Shown one piece after another: positions 51,970 through 60,811 of a stretch of DNA of 64,000 bases. The translations under genes were made by a program, and so were the position numbers. Origin of the DNA: an uncultured Clostridia bacterium (GTDB lineage: Bacteria; Bacillota; Clostridia; Christensenellales; CAG-138); NCBI GenBank assembly GCA_944366945.1, contig CALVWJ010000010.1, positions 1 through 64,000 on the forward strand, in the 5' to 3' direction. Every line of letters starts with the position of its first letter. Position 1 is the first letter of the stretch. Below the pieces are notes generated by a model. It worked only from the letters and a program-made list of their open reading frames with translations. It was not told the DNA's origin and made no database searches.

Positions 51970-52497
51970 TTATTTTGCAAAATTTACAAAATCTTCTGGC
52001 AGAAGCGCATAATCGATAGATGTTTGCAGCTCACCAAGCTGATTGTGCCAAGCATCTTTCCGTATGCCTTGTTGCCGAAAGCCGAGCGCCTCATAGACGT
52101 GCTGCGCGGGCCGATTGTTGAAGTTGGTATCCAGGATGATTTTCACATACCCCATCTGAAATAAGGCGGAGATAAGCATGCTGAGCAATACTTTGCCCAA
52201 ACCTTTGTTGTGGAGGGAAAAATCGCAGATTTTAATGCCGATTTCAACAACCCCGTTTCCAGCATTTCGGTAGCTCATTTCGCCGATTGGTATAGCATCC
52301 ATTTCAATGATCAAACGCCGTCGAACCGCGTCTGCATCGGAACGTAAGCTCTGGGCTATGTGCTCGGCCGTTTGGCCGATTCCATTTGGAAAACCGGCAT
52401 GTGCCATGATTTTTCCGTCGTTCCACCAAGCAGCCAATTGCACAGCATCATGCTCAGAAGCGTTCCGAATTGTTAGGTTTTTGAAGGTTAAGAACAT
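51970..52497 (-). CDS. GNAT-family N-acetyltransferase
   Basis: A 175-residue acetyltransferase of the RimJ/RimL type. The acetyl-CoA-binding segment is EIGIKICDFSLHNKGLGKVLLSMLI (motif near N-K-G-L-G-K), followed by VKIILDTNFNNRPAQHVYEALGFRQQG. The acceptor is unknown. The start at 52497 is chosen from homology; an AAGGAAA site lies 11 nt upstream. A minus-strand promoter is visible upstream. Confidence 0.88.
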   Translation of the reverse strand: MFLTFKNLTIRNASEHDAVQLAAWWNDGKIMAHAGFPNGIGQTAEHIAQSLRSDADAVRRRLIIEMDAIPIGEMSYRNAGNGVVEIGIKICDFSLHNKGLGKVLLSMLISALFQMGYVKIILDTNFNNRPAQHVYEALGFRQQGIRKDAWHNQLGELQTSIDYALLPEDFVNFAK

Positions 52498-52535
52498 AGT
52501 GGGTTGAGTTTCCTTCCTCAATTTAAAGTATTTTC

Positions 52536-52564
52536 ATTGTATCATTCTCGCACAAACGGCTCAA
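52536..52564 (-). promoter_or_regulatory. Sigma-A-type promoter of the acetyltransferase gene
   Basis: On the minus strand TTGAGC (complement of 52559-52564), a 17-bp spacer and TACAAT (complement of 52536-52541), about 40 nt upstream of the start. Confidence 0.5.
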
Positions 52565-52746
52565 TATGGATTGATTCCCTTGCGATGCCTTCGATGCAAT
52601 AGCACTGCTGCAAAAAATGGTATTGTAAAACAAACGCTTGCGAATATCCACAAATCCTGCAAAGCATGACGGAGCCTATATTTTTTGCTTCTCCCGGAAA
52701 GCATAACCAGGCATAATGGCAAAGCCGGGGCAAATACTAATCCCAT
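52561..52746 (-). CDS. Possible small membrane protein
   Basis: 61 residues beginning MGLVFAPALPLCLVMLSG, with a second hydrophobic stretch (LWIFASVCFTIPFFAAVLL) and a basic end (HRRHRKGINPY). The two-helix, basic-loop layout is plausible, but no good ribosome binding site precedes it and no family is recognised. It overlaps the -35 of the acetyltransferase promoter. Confidence 0.3.
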   Translation of the reverse strand: MGLVFAPALPLCLVMLSGRSKKYRLRHALQDLWIFASVCFTIPFFAAVLLHRRHRKGINPY

Positions 52747-52772
52747 AGTAACCCGCGAAAGGAGGAGCGACC

Positions 52773-52919
52773 ATGAGTTTTCATTATGAGGATGAATACC
52801 TTCCGGTAAATCAAAAGCAACAGAAGAAACGCAACGACCAGCAACGGACGAATAAGCAACGCCATCAAGAGCAAAGGAAGCGTCAAGGACAACAACAAAA
52901 CAAAACGGAGATCGAATGA
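52773..52919 (+). CDS. Gln/Lys/Arg-rich 48-residue small protein
   Basis: A short ORF with an excellent ribosome binding site (AAAGGAGGAG, 52758-52767) and a strong terminator directly after the stop. The N-terminus is acidic and aromatic (MSFHYEDEYLPVNQ); the remainder is a low-complexity Q/K/R/N-rich chain (KQQKKRNDQQRTNKQRHQEQ). It has no hydrophobic segment and no cysteine. Such composition suits a nucleic-acid-binding or spore-associated protein, but the function is unknown. Confidence 0.7.
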   Translation: MSFHYEDEYLPVNQKQQKKRNDQQRTNKQRHQEQRKRQGQQQNKTEIE

Positions 52920-52953
52920 AAAAAGCTGGGCAAAATCCTTTGCCCAGCTTTTT
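52919..52953. terminator. Strong bidirectional terminator
   Basis: AAAAAGCTGGGCAAA pairs perfectly with TTTGCCCAGCTTTTT (52939-52953) around ATCC. It has A/T runs on both sides, so it serves the small plus-strand gene and the minus-strand kbl gene. Confidence 0.92.
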
Positions 52954-52960
52954 GCCAAAG

Positions 52961-54151
52961 TTAGCCGGCAGAGAGCCCCATTTCCTGCCGTACTTCTACA
53001 AAGCAGCGTACGGCGAAATCGAGATCTTCTTTGGTATGCCCTGCAGAAACCTGCGTGCGGATCCGCGCTTTTCCTTCCGGTACAACAGGGTAGGAAAACC
53101 CTATCACGTACACACCTTTTGCAAGCATGCGTGATGCGAATTCCTGTGCAATCGCTGCGTCATATAGCATGACCGGGACGATGGGATGCTCACCCTTTGG
53201 CACATCAAACCCTAGGCTTTCCAACTGTGCGCGGAAATAGCGTGCATTTTCATGGACTTTGTCGCGCAGCTCTGTGGAGGTGCTGAGCATATCGAATACC
53301 TTTAAGCTTGCGGCGCAGATGGCTGGGGCAAGGGAATTGGAAAACAGATAGGGACGCGAGCGCTGGCGCAGCAAATCTACAATCTCTTGACGCGCTGCTG
53401 TATAGCCGCCACTTGCGCCGCCAAGCGCCTTGCCCAATGTGCCTGTAACGATATCTACACGGCCCATTACACCGCAATGTTCGGGCGTCCCACGCCCATG
53501 CTGCCCCATAAAGCCGACTGCGTGGCTGTCATCCACCATGACGAGCGCACCGAACTCGTCTGCAAGATCGCAGATTGCGGACAAATTGGCGATGAAGCCA
53601 TCCATGGAAAAAACGCCATCGGTTGCAATGAGCTTGATCCGCGCGCCCTGTGCAGCTTGCAGCTGTACGCGCAGGTCTTCCATATCGTTGTTCCGATAGC
53701 GGAAACGCTTGGCTTTGCACAGGCGGATGCCGTCAATGATGCTCGCATGGTTGAGCGCATCGGAAATCACAGCATCCTCTGGACCGAGGAGGGTTTCAAA
53801 CAGCCCGCCATTTGCATCAAAACAGGAAGAATAGAGAATCGTGTCATCCATTCCCAGGAAATCGGAAATTTTATGCTCCAGACGCTTGTGAATCTTCTGC
53901 GTTCCACAAATGAAACGCACGGAAGAAAGGCCAAATCCCCATGTGTCATAACTCGATTTTGCGGCTGCAATCACTTCCGGATGATCCGAAAGGCCAAGAT
54001 AGTTGTTCGCGCACAGGTTAAGCACATCTGACGCTGCGGTAGTACTGATTGCAGCCTTTTGTGGCGTTATGATAATGCGTTCTTCCTTATAAGTTCCGGC
54101 CGCCCGTATGGAATCGAGTTCGTTTTGAAAAAACTGAAGTGCTGTTTTCAT
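52961..54151 (-). CDS. kbl: Glycine C-acetyltransferase (2-amino-3-ketobutyrate CoA ligase)
   Basis: A 396-residue PLP enzyme of the alpha-oxoamine synthase group. It cleaves 2-amino-3-ketobutyrate with CoA to glycine and acetyl-Co[17 protein letters not shown] is near the N-terminus, [19 protein letters not shown] holds the PLP-contacting Asp/His, and the Schiff-base Lys is in [24 protein letters not shown] precedes ATG 54151. It follows tdh by 30 nt in one operon, giving a complete threonine-to-glycine route. Confidence 0.96.
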   Translation of the reverse strand: MKTALQFFQNELDSIRAAGTYKEERIIITPQKAAISTTAASDVLNLCANNYLGLSDHPEVIAAAKSSYDTWGFGLSSVRFICGTQKIHKRLEHKISDFLGMDDTILYSSCFDANGGLFETLLGPEDAVISDALNHASIIDGIRLCKAKRFRYRNNDMEDLRVQLQAAQGARIKLIATDGVFSMDGFIANLSAICDLADEFGALVMVDDSHAVGFMGQHGRGTPEHCGVMGRVDIVTGTLGKALGGASGGYTAARQEIVDLLRQRSRPYLFSNSLAPAICAASLKVFDMLSTSTELRDKVHENARYFRAQLESLGFDVPKGEHPIVPVMLYDAAIAQEFASRMLAKGVYVIGFSYPVVPEGKARIRTQVSAGHTKEDLDFAVRCFVEVRQEMGLSAG

Positions 54152-54181
54152 GGTTTTACCTCCCTCCGATGCTCCTGCAGA

Positions 54182-55231
54182 TTAGACGCTCCAATCCAGA
54201 ATCACTTTGCCCGAAAGGCCGCTGTTCATTGCATCAAATCCTTTTTCAAAATCCGTGTAGTGGAAACGGTGTGTAATGATGGGGGAAAGATCCAATCCAG
54301 CTTCGAGCATAGCCATTAGTTTGTACCAGGTTTCATACATTCTGCGCCCATAAATGCCTTGAAGCGTTAGCCCTTTAAAAATTACATCGTTCCAATCAAT
54401 CACCGTTCCGGGCCCTGCAATGCCGAGCAGCGCCACTTTTCCGCCATTGCGCATGGATTTGAGAAGCTGATTGAGCGCAGCGCCGCTCCCACTCATTTCC
54501 AATCCGACATCAAATCCTTCTACCATGCCTTGTGCATGCATCGCATCTTCTAATCGATCATGCTGCAGGTTCACGATTGCATCCGCCCCCATGCGTTTTG
54601 CAAGGTCGAGCCTATACTGATTCACATCCGTAACAATTATACGCCGCGCCCCGTTCTGCCTGCAGATTGCGACCGCCATCATGCCAATTGGGCCAGCCCC
54701 TGTAATGAGAACATCTTCGCCGACAACATCGAACATTGTAGCCGTATGTGTAGCGTTTCCATAAGCGTCAAAAAAGGAAATAATCTCTTCTGGAATATGT
54801 GCAATGCCATTCGGAATTCTGATTACGTTTGTTTCCGGAATGCAGAGATATTCTGCAAAGGCACCATCCCGGTCTACGCCAACGCTTCGGGTAAACTTAC
54901 ACCATTGCCCATTGCCTGCACGGCAATTGCGGCAATGACCGCATACGATGTGGCCTTCCCCTGACACGATATCGCCGATTGCGTAATCCGTTACACCCGG
55001 GCCGAGGCAAGTGATTTCGCCTACATATTCATGTCCGATCACCATTGGCGTATGGATATGCTGCTGGCTCCAGGAATCCCAATTATAGATGTGCACATCT
55101 GTACCGCAAATGGCTGTTTTATGGATTTTGATCTGCACTTCGCCAATTCCGGGGTTCGGTATGGGCACGCGTTTTAAGGCAAGACCCGGCCCACCATGTT
55201 CCTTTACAAGGGCGTCCATCATCTGCTGCAT
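54182..55231 (-). CDS. tdh: L-threonine 3-dehydrogenase
   Basis: A 349-residue zinc-dependent alcohol dehydrogenase-type enzyme that makes 2-amino-3-ketobutyrate from threonine with NAD+. The catalytic zinc region has C42 (AICGTDVHIYNWD) and H67-E68 (GHEYVGEI); the structural zinc Cys cluster is CGHCRNCRAGNGQWC; the NAD fold starts ITGAGPIGMMAV. ATG 55231 follows GGAGGTGA by 7 nt. First gene of the tdh-kbl operon. Confidence 0.96.
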   Translation of the reverse strand: MQQMMDALVKEHGGPGLALKRVPIPNPGIGEVQIKIHKTAICGTDVHIYNWDSWSQQHIHTPMVIGHEYVGEITCLGPGVTDYAIGDIVSGEGHIVCGHCRNCRAGNGQWCKFTRSVGVDRDGAFAEYLCIPETNVIRIPNGIAHIPEEIISFFDAYGNATHTATMFDVVGEDVLITGAGPIGMMAVAICRQNGARRIIVTDVNQYRLDLAKRMGADAIVNLQHDRLEDAMHAQGMVEGFDVGLEMSGSGAALNQLLKSMRNGGKVALLGIAGPGTVIDWNDVIFKGLTLQGIYGRRMYETWYKLMAMLEAGLDLSPIITHRFHYTDFEKGFDAMNSGLSGKVILDWSV

Positions 55232-55263
55232 AGCGGTCACCTCCATATGTGTCTTTATAATAC

Positions 55264-55298
55264 ATACAAATTATAACATTTTGTATTTGATATAGCAA
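55264..55298 (-). promoter_or_regulatory. Sigma-A promoter of tdh-kbl with overlapping inverted repeat
   Basis: On the minus strand TTGCTA (complement of 55293-55298), a 17-bp spacer and TATAAT (complement of 55270-55275). An inverted repeat ATACAAA (55264-55270) / TTTGTAT (55280-55286) overlaps the -10 region and could be an operator. Confidence 0.7.
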
Positions 55299-55330
55299 CA
55301 AGAATTGAAAAGCAAATTAGAAAAAATGAA

Positions 55331-55368
55331 AAGAAAAAAGCATGTGTCTTTAATATGCGGACACATGC
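55331..55368 (-). terminator. Intrinsic terminator after the WG-repeat gene
   Basis: On the minus strand GCATGTGTC pairs with GACACATGC (plus-strand positions 55340-55348 and 55360-55368), followed by TTTTTTCTTTTC. Confidence 0.8.
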
Positions 55369-55389
55369 CATGTTAATAGCAACGAAAGT

Positions 55390-56538
55390 TTACGGCGCAT
55401 AAAGCAAAACCGGAGATAAGGGAACAGCATCTGTGGGTTTATTAATAATGTAATAAGCGCCGTCCTGTTTTACAACTGCATAACCATCCGAAAAAGGCTG
55501 TGCTTCTTCATATGCAGGTGAGATCACATATTTACCATCCGTTCCGATATACCCCCAAAGATCGGTTTGCGCATCCTTTACAGCAGCCAATCCGCCGGAA
55601 AAAGACTGTGCTGCAGCGTATGTGTTAGAGATGACAAGCACACCTTTGGTGTTGATGTATCCCCAGAGGCCGTCCTGTTTTATGGCTGCGTAGCCACCGC
55701 AGAAAGAAAGCGCTTCTTGGTATTGTTCCTTAAATGCGGTTTGTCCATAGCTGTTAAGGAAATATGCGCAATCGTCCTCTTCAATTACGGCAAAACCTTC
55801 TGAGAAACATGTGCCATATTGGCGGGAGCTGAGCGTAGCAATCTTTTCCCCAACTTTATCAATGATATAGCTATTGTTGGATTCGGAACGTACAAACGCA
55901 ACATCTTCTGCAAAATCGCCTGCAGCGGTCCACTTTTGCGACACGGCAACATCGCCATTGATGTCAATATAACCATAGCTTGATGCGCTGCGTGCAATTG
56001 CGCGGCCGCAATGGAAACTGCCAACTTCTCGAAATTTATAATCGATCACGAGGGTCCCGCTCGTATCAATAAACCCCCATTTTCCACCGGATTCTACAGC
56101 GGCATATCCCTCGGAAAATGCTTCGACCGCTTCCCAAACCGGCTCTACAACCCATACCCCATTTTTTGCCAAGAGTCCATAATAACCGTTTTCTGCGGCA
56201 AAAGCAGTGTCTCCATCGAATTCATAAGCAGCGGAAAAACGGGGCTCAATTGCAACCTGCCCAGCGGTATTCTTATAGCCCCAAAGCCCGTTTTCCAAAT
56301 ATGGTATAAGGCGCCCTTCTGTGGAAACAGGTGCTGGCGTGGAAGAAGGGCTCGGCGATGGAAGCGGAGAAGTATTGGGTGCTGGACTGGCTTCGGGGTC
56401 TATGGCTGGGGAGAGAATCGAAGCGCCACCTCCTGCATAGAAAAGCGCAAACAAGCAAACCGCTATTGCCAGAATCCCGACAATGGCAAGATCGATCCGC
56501 AGCATGGTATGCCGGCTTTTAGATCGCCTTTGTTCCAT
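55390..56538 (-). CDS. Membrane-anchored WG-repeat protein
   Basis: A 382-residue surface protein. A basic N-terminus, one helix (about 15-37), a Pro/Ser-rich linker (about 45-75) and at least seven WG-type repeats of about 45 residues (LWGYKNTAGQVAIEPRFSAA, KWGFIDTSGTLVIDYKF, LWGYINTKGVLVISNTY, LWGYIGTDGKYVISPAY). The function of such beta-repeat proteins is unknown; ligand or surface binding is assumed. ATG 56538 has AAAGGA upstream; the frame also runs to 56553. It follows the LysR gene on the same strand. Confidence 0.88.
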   Translation of the reverse strand: MEQRRSKSRHTMLRIDLAIVGILAIAVCLFALFYAGGGASILSPAIDPEASPAPNTSPLPSPSPSSTPAPVSTEGRLIPYLENGLWGYKNTAGQVAIEPRFSAAYEFDGDTAFAAENGYYGLLAKNGVWVVEPVWEAVEAFSEGYAAVESGGKWGFIDTSGTLVIDYKFREVGSFHCGRAIARSASSYGYIDINGDVAVSQKWTAAGDFAEDVAFVRSESNNSYIIDKVGEKIATLSSRQYGTCFSEGFAVIEEDDCAYFLNSYGQTAFKEQYQEALSFCGGYAAIKQDGLWGYINTKGVLVISNTYAAAQSFSGGLAAVKDAQTDLWGYIGTDGKYVISPAYEEAQPFSDGYAVVKQDGAYYIINKPTDAVPLSPVLLYAP

Positions 56539-56565
56539 GGCATTTCCTTTCATAAAAGAATTCCA

Positions 56566-57468
56566 TTATGCATCATGGGAATTTGCATTCTCCATCACGA
56601 TGCTGATAAAGCGATCTGCGGCAACGGAGAGTGGAACCCCTTCGAGGGAAATCAGCCCAATGCTCCGCGAAGGCATTGGCGACGTCAGCTCGATTTCAAA
56701 CAGTTCGCCGCTATCGATGGCGTCAGCAGCGAACTCCTGCGTCACGCACGCAATTCCGAGGCCAATGCGTGCAAATTCCACCAGGAGGCTGTGTGCACCC
56801 AGCTCGATTTCTGGATGCAGCGTAACGCCGCACACGGATGCAAAATCGTCAAGATATTTTCTGGAATTGGATGCTTTTTCTAAAAGCACGAGCGGCTCGT
56901 GAGATAGCTCCTCCATCGTAATGGGATGCCCTTTCAAATGTGCAAAGCGGGAGGACGCTACAAATACATCATGCACGTTGAGCACTTCCCGAACCTGCAG
57001 GCTGCTATCGTTCACCGGGAGGTTTACGAGTGCAATGTCAACTTTCCCAACCTTGAGCAACTCTACGGTATCTGGCGTTGTACGATTGGTAACTTGAAGC
57101 TGGATATCGGGATATTCAAGATGGAATTTTTCGAGATAAGGGAGCAAAAAAAACTGGCAAAGCGTATCGCTTGCGCCGATCATGAGCCCGCCCGATTGCA
57201 GTGTGCGCATACGGTTGAGGCGGTCTTCCGCTGCAGCGATTAAGCTTACGGCTTTTTCTGCATAACTATAGAGCATGCGCCCTTCGCTTGTAAGGGAAAT
57301 GCCGCGGCTTGTGCGCGTAAAGAGCGTGCAGCCAAGCGCATATTCCAGACGGTGCATAGATTGGCTGATTGCAGGCTGACTGACATAAAGTTCACGCGCA
57401 GCATGTGAAAGGCTACCACAGCGCGCAACAGTGCAAAAAATGCTATACAAATCGAGGTCTGTTGCCAT
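56566..57468 (-). CDS. LysR-family transcriptional regulator
   Basis: A 300-residue regulator. The N-terminal winged helix (about 1-60) reads DLYSIFCTVARCGSLSHAARELYVSQPAISQSMHRLEYALGCTLFTRTSRGISLT, and a substrate-binding-type effector domain occupies about 90-290. AGGAGG precedes ATG 57468. The regulated genes are unknown; no divergent partner is close, and the WG-repeat gene follows it 27 nt downstream. Confidence 0.95.
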   Translation of the reverse strand: MATDLDLYSIFCTVARCGSLSHAARELYVSQPAISQSMHRLEYALGCTLFTRTSRGISLTSEGRMLYSYAEKAVSLIAAAEDRLNRMRTLQSGGLMIGASDTLCQFFLLPYLEKFHLEYPDIQLQVTNRTTPDTVELLKVGKVDIALVNLPVNDSSLQVREVLNVHDVFVASSRFAHLKGHPITMEELSHEPLVLLEKASNSRKYLDDFASVCGVTLHPEIELGAHSLLVEFARIGLGIACVTQEFAADAIDSGELFEIELTSPMPSRSIGLISLEGVPLSVAADRFISIVMENANSHDA

Positions 57469-58061
57469 TCATGTCCTCCTAGTTCTTCCAGGCGCGCTAA
57501 AAACGATGCTACCAGGTGAACCTATAACCAAATTTTATATAAAGATTATAAAGCGCACATAACGATTTTGCAATAAGCAGGAGTAATAGTTCGTGCAATT
57601 TATAGGGAAATATGGTATTCTGAGAAAAATACATTTTTTGCAAGGAGCACAAATGGAAAAATGCAGGGTTTCATATTTGCTGCCGTTGCGAGGCAGAGGC
57701 GGCTGAATGGATGCATATGGGAAGCAGACGACAATAAAAGGGTGTTCTTGAGATTGCGCATAACGTGGCGAAACATGTAGAAAGATAGAATCGCTTTGCA
57801 GGATATTTAAATGCAAACGGCAACATCGTAATGGATGCAGAGAACGTTTCATAGAGGAAAAGCATAAGCAGAGATGGGAATGCGGCGTTTCAAAGGTGCA
57901 TGGACTGGATGCGCTGCTGCAAGGGCATCCCTTCAGAAAACCATAAAACAATCTTATCGCAGTTTTATGCACTTCCATTGCGGCTCGGATTTAGTCATGC
58001 TTATGTCCCTAAAAAACTGGATGAAGGTGTTTGGATACATAATTTTAGGAGGTATTCAGCA
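57469..58061. other. Gene-poor spacer upstream of the uracil-DNA glycosylase
   Basis: About 590 bp with no recognised gene or RNA. It holds an extended -10-like element (TGG-TATTCT near 57624-57632) and, downstream, a 17-codon ORF at 57653-57706 with AAGGAG 5 nt before its ATG, but without a following terminator. Stretches between 57860 and 58060 read like protein in changing frames (YALPLRLGFSHAYVPKKLDE), suggesting decayed sequence. Confidence 0.35.
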
Positions 58062-58643
58062 GTGCATTATGAATGGTCGGCGCTTTACGAAACGCTACGT
58101 GGCTGTACTGGCTGCGGGCTGGCGCAGACGAGGAGCCATGTGGTAATCGGGGATGGAAATCATTCTGCAGCAATTATGCTCGTAGGAGAAGGACCAGGCC
58201 GGGAGGAAGACTTGCAAGGCATTCCATTCGTAGGGAATGCTGGGAAGCTCCTTGATAAGATGTTGGCTGCAATTGCACTGGATCGTTCGGAGGTGTATAT
58301 CTGCAACATCGTCAAATGCAGGCCTCCGCAGAACCGTGTCCCGGCGGATGTTGAAGCCATGGCATGCCTTCCATATCTTCGCGCTCAATTTGCCCTTGTG
58401 CGGCCCAAGATCATCGTTTGCCTAGGTGCTACGGCAGCGCGGTATGTTTATGATGAAAGCGTACGTATTACCCGTGATCGCGGTGTGTGGAAGTGCAAAA
58501 AAGGCATTTGGATTTTGCCTACTTACCATCCTGCTGCATTGCTGCGGGATGAGGGCAAAAAGCGTGATGCCTGGGAGGACTTTAAAAAACTCAAGTCGAA
58601 GTACCTGGAACTGCAGCAGAAAAACATGGAGAAGAAAGAATAG
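58062..58643 (+). CDS. Uracil-DNA glycosylase, family 4 (Fe-S type)
   Basis: A 193-residue repair glycosylase that removes uracil from DNA. Motif GEGPGREEDLQGIPFVGNAGKLLDKML is the active-site region; cysteines in LRGCTGCGLAQTR and YICNIVKCRPPQNR are placed as [4Fe-4S] ligands; LPTYHPAALLR is the last motif. The start is GTG 58062, 9 nt after AGGAGG, and gives the family N-terminus; the frame is open back to 57900. Confidence 0.93.
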   Translation: MHYEWSALYETLRGCTGCGLAQTRSHVVIGDGNHSAAIMLVGEGPGREEDLQGIPFVGNAGKLLDKMLAAIALDRSEVYICNIVKCRPPQNRVPADVEAMACLPYLRAQFALVRPKIIVCLGATAARYVYDESVRITRDRGVWKCKKGIWILPTYHPAALLRDEGKKRDAWEDFKKLKSKYLELQQKNMEKKE

Positions 58644-58648
58644 GGCAC

Positions 58649-58678
58649 TTGCGCTGCACGCCGGTGAAATGCTATAAT
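58649..58678 (+). promoter_or_regulatory. Sigma-A-type promoter of yebC
   Basis: TTGCGC (58649-58654), an 18-bp spacer and TATAAT (58673-58678), 33 nt before yebC. Confidence 0.6.
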
Positions 58679-58710
58679 AAAACGTTGAATTTACGGGGAG
58701 GAAAAACGGT

Positions 58711-59457
58711 ATGTCTGGACATTCCAAATGGGCAAACATCAAAAACAAAAAAGAAAAAACAGATTCGCAGCGCGGAAAGATATTTACGAAAATTGGAAGA
58801 GAAATCGCAATTGCTGTAAAAGAGGGCGGGAGCGACCCTGCGAATAACTCTAAGCTGCGCGATGTAATTGCAAAAGCAAAGGCAAACAATATGCCAAATG
58901 ACAACATCACACGCTCCATCAAAAAAGCTGCGGGTGAGCTTGGCAATGTGAATTACGAAGAGATTACCTATGAAGGCTATGGGCCAAACGGTATCGCCAT
59001 CATAGTGGATGTTGTGACCGATAACCGCAACCGTGCTGCTGCGGATATCCGCCATCTGTTCGATAAGAGCGGCGGAAGCATGGGTGCAACGGGTTGCGTT
59101 TCCTGGATGTTTGAGCGCCGGGGTCAGCTCGTTGTGGAGCGCAGCGCATCCATCGATGAGGATGAGCTGATGATGGCTGCGCTAGATGCGGGCGCCGAAG
59201 ATTTTGAGCCGGGTGAGGACGTATATGAGATCTATACAAATGCCAACGACTTTTCTGCAGTACGTGAGGCATTGGAAGCCGCAGGATATGCATTTCTTTC
59301 TGCAGAGGTAACGATGATCCCGCAGAATACCGTGGATGCTACCGATCCGGAGCTGGCAGAAAAAATGGAGCGATTGCTTGAGCGCTTTGAAGACAATGAT
59401 GACGTGCAGGAGATTTACCACAATGCGATCCTCCCAGAACCGGATGAGGAAGACTGA
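58711..59457 (+). CDS. yebC: YebC/PmpR-family protein
   Basis: A 248-residue protein with the typical start [27 protein letters not shown] and the segments [22 protein letters not shown] ([22 protein letters not shown]), [22 protein letters not shown] and [13 protein letters not shown]. Members act as transcriptional regulators or as translation factors that relieve ribosome stalling. GGGGAGGAAA precedes ATG 58711. It is followed by a terminator. Confidence 0.96.
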   Translation: MSGHSKWANIKNKKEKTDSQRGKIFTKIGREIAIAVKEGGSDPANNSKLRDVIAKAKANNMPNDNITRSIKKAAGELGNVNYEEITYEGYGPNGIAIIVDVVTDNRNRAAADIRHLFDKSGGSMGATGCVSWMFERRGQLVVERSASIDEDELMMAALDAGAEDFEPGEDVYEIYTNANDFSAVREALEAAGYAFLSAEVTMIPQNTVDATDPELAEKMERLLERFEDNDDVQEIYHNAILPEPDEED

Positions 59458-59510
59458 CAAACGCTAAGAATGCTCCGCTGTTAGGGCGGTATTGCGGGTT
59501 TCTTTAACTA

Positions 59511-59555
59511 AAAATCACTATGGCCGGTGCGCCATAGTGATTTTGTCGTTTTTCC
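59511..59555 (+). terminator. Strong intrinsic terminator after yebC
   Basis: AAAATCACTATGGC (59511-59524) pairs perfectly with GCCATAGTGATTTT (59531-59544), followed by GTCGTTTTT. Confidence 0.88.
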
Positions 59556-59639
59556 GCCGAAGCGGCATATATGCATTTATGGTAAAGCGTTACACTGAAG
59601 GCGAAAAGCAAGGAAACATATCGCCCAAATTCTATATTT

Positions 59640-60554
59640 TAGGAGGAAGGCAAAATCAAACAATGGGATTTCTAGAATGAAAACTGATTTGAAAGCTGGC
59701 CCTATTGCCAAAAAGACACTGAAGTTGGCAAAATTGTGGTAGCGAGTTCGGTTGGCAAAACAGTTGCAGCAGCACCTGGCAACGCGGCACCGGAAACAGA
59801 AAAAGGTCAGCAAGAGGAGATGCCGATGGAAGGCGCCCATTGTGAACATCCCAAATACAACATCGAGCAGCGTGCGAAAGCTTTTCGAACGGATAAAAAG
59901 CCATGAATCCTATCGGTGCCATAGTGGAATCTGTTACGAAAAATCTTGGTCTGCTCAACGCTAAGATCGATATTCCGCCGGATTACGCCGCAACTTTAAG
60001 GGATAAAGGTTGCGGCGCCTTGGCCGATTGGGTCTGCAATGCAAGTAGTTCCATCTACAGCCTTTCTATAAAAACGCCGGCAGTACGGCGGCTTACTTGT
60101 TATATAGCGTTGCAGTAAGGGAACAAAATGTAGTTTTCGTTTCGATATCAAACATACTGAAGCGGTTGGATGAGAAAGGCTTAAAAAGGATATTATGGGA
60201 TTTATCCTCCACGCGGCGTAAAAACTCCCTGCTTTTTGGAAGAAAGGAAAAAGAATACCAGGATTGAACAAAAACTTGAATTGCCCCGCTGAAGGGTAGC
60301 TTAAGCCGCGCTTGATGTGCTTAGCTAAATGGAAGGGGAATATGAGCAGGCTATTGGCCACATCAAAGAAAAGTGGCCGGGCAAAACCAGTAGATATCAT
60401 TTGCAGTAACAGAATAGACGGTGGATACATGGATTCTTCTGGCAATACTGCTTCATTCTTGGAAAATTTAGCAGGTAGGGAGAAGCAGCAGTCGGTACGC
60501 TATCTTTTGGATAGCATTCCTCAGCATATTGATGAAGTGCAAGCTTCAGAATAA
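59640..60554 (+). pseudogene. Probable decayed coding region (frames broken by shifts)
   Basis: About 0.9 kb with protein-like translations in changing plus-strand frames. One runs to a stop at 59905 (VGKIVVASSVGKTVAAAPGN ... YNIEQRAKAF). Another begins with ATG 59903 in an ATGA overlap (MNPIGAIVESVTKNLGLLNA) and loses sense near 60050; a third continues to 60267 (STAAYLLYSVAVREQ, SNILKRLDEKGLKRILWDL). A last frame from ATG 60342 ends at 60554 (70 codons, GGAAGGGGAAT before it). None matches a family I know. Alternatively it holds several small unknown genes. Confidence 0.35.
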
Positions 60555-60743
60555 GCAGGATTTGTAGAACTAATGGGCAGCGGCGTTCTAAACATTGCCT
60601 AAAATATGCTATGCTTTAAAAGAGATGTAACCAAAGAAATTTATTTGAATTATCTCTGCGCACGGGAGTGGATTTGCGATTCCATAATAAAAGCGCAAAA
60701 ATGGGCGAAATTAAGTACAATTATGACAAAACTTCCGGCCACC

Positions 60744-60772
60744 TTGCATGGAAAAGCGCCCCATACTATAAT
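60744..60772 (+). promoter_or_regulatory. Sigma-A promoter of the response regulator / kinase pair
   Basis: TTGCAT (60744-60749), a 17-bp spacer and TATAAT (60767-60772), 39 nt before the start codon. Confidence 0.7.
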
Positions 60773-60811
60773 CAAAGCATACTACTTCAATAGAGCAAGG
60801 AAGGTGTCCGC

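Noticed and set aside
57653..57706. Third leader-peptide attenuator (17-codon ORF before the glycosylase gene)
   Set aside because: The ORF has a good ribosome binding site, but no terminator follows and the next gene is about 350 nt away.
59752..59964. 70-codon plus-strand frame in the gene-poor region
   Set aside because: Low-quality composition; the alternative frame ending at 59905 with the ATGA junction is more protein-like.
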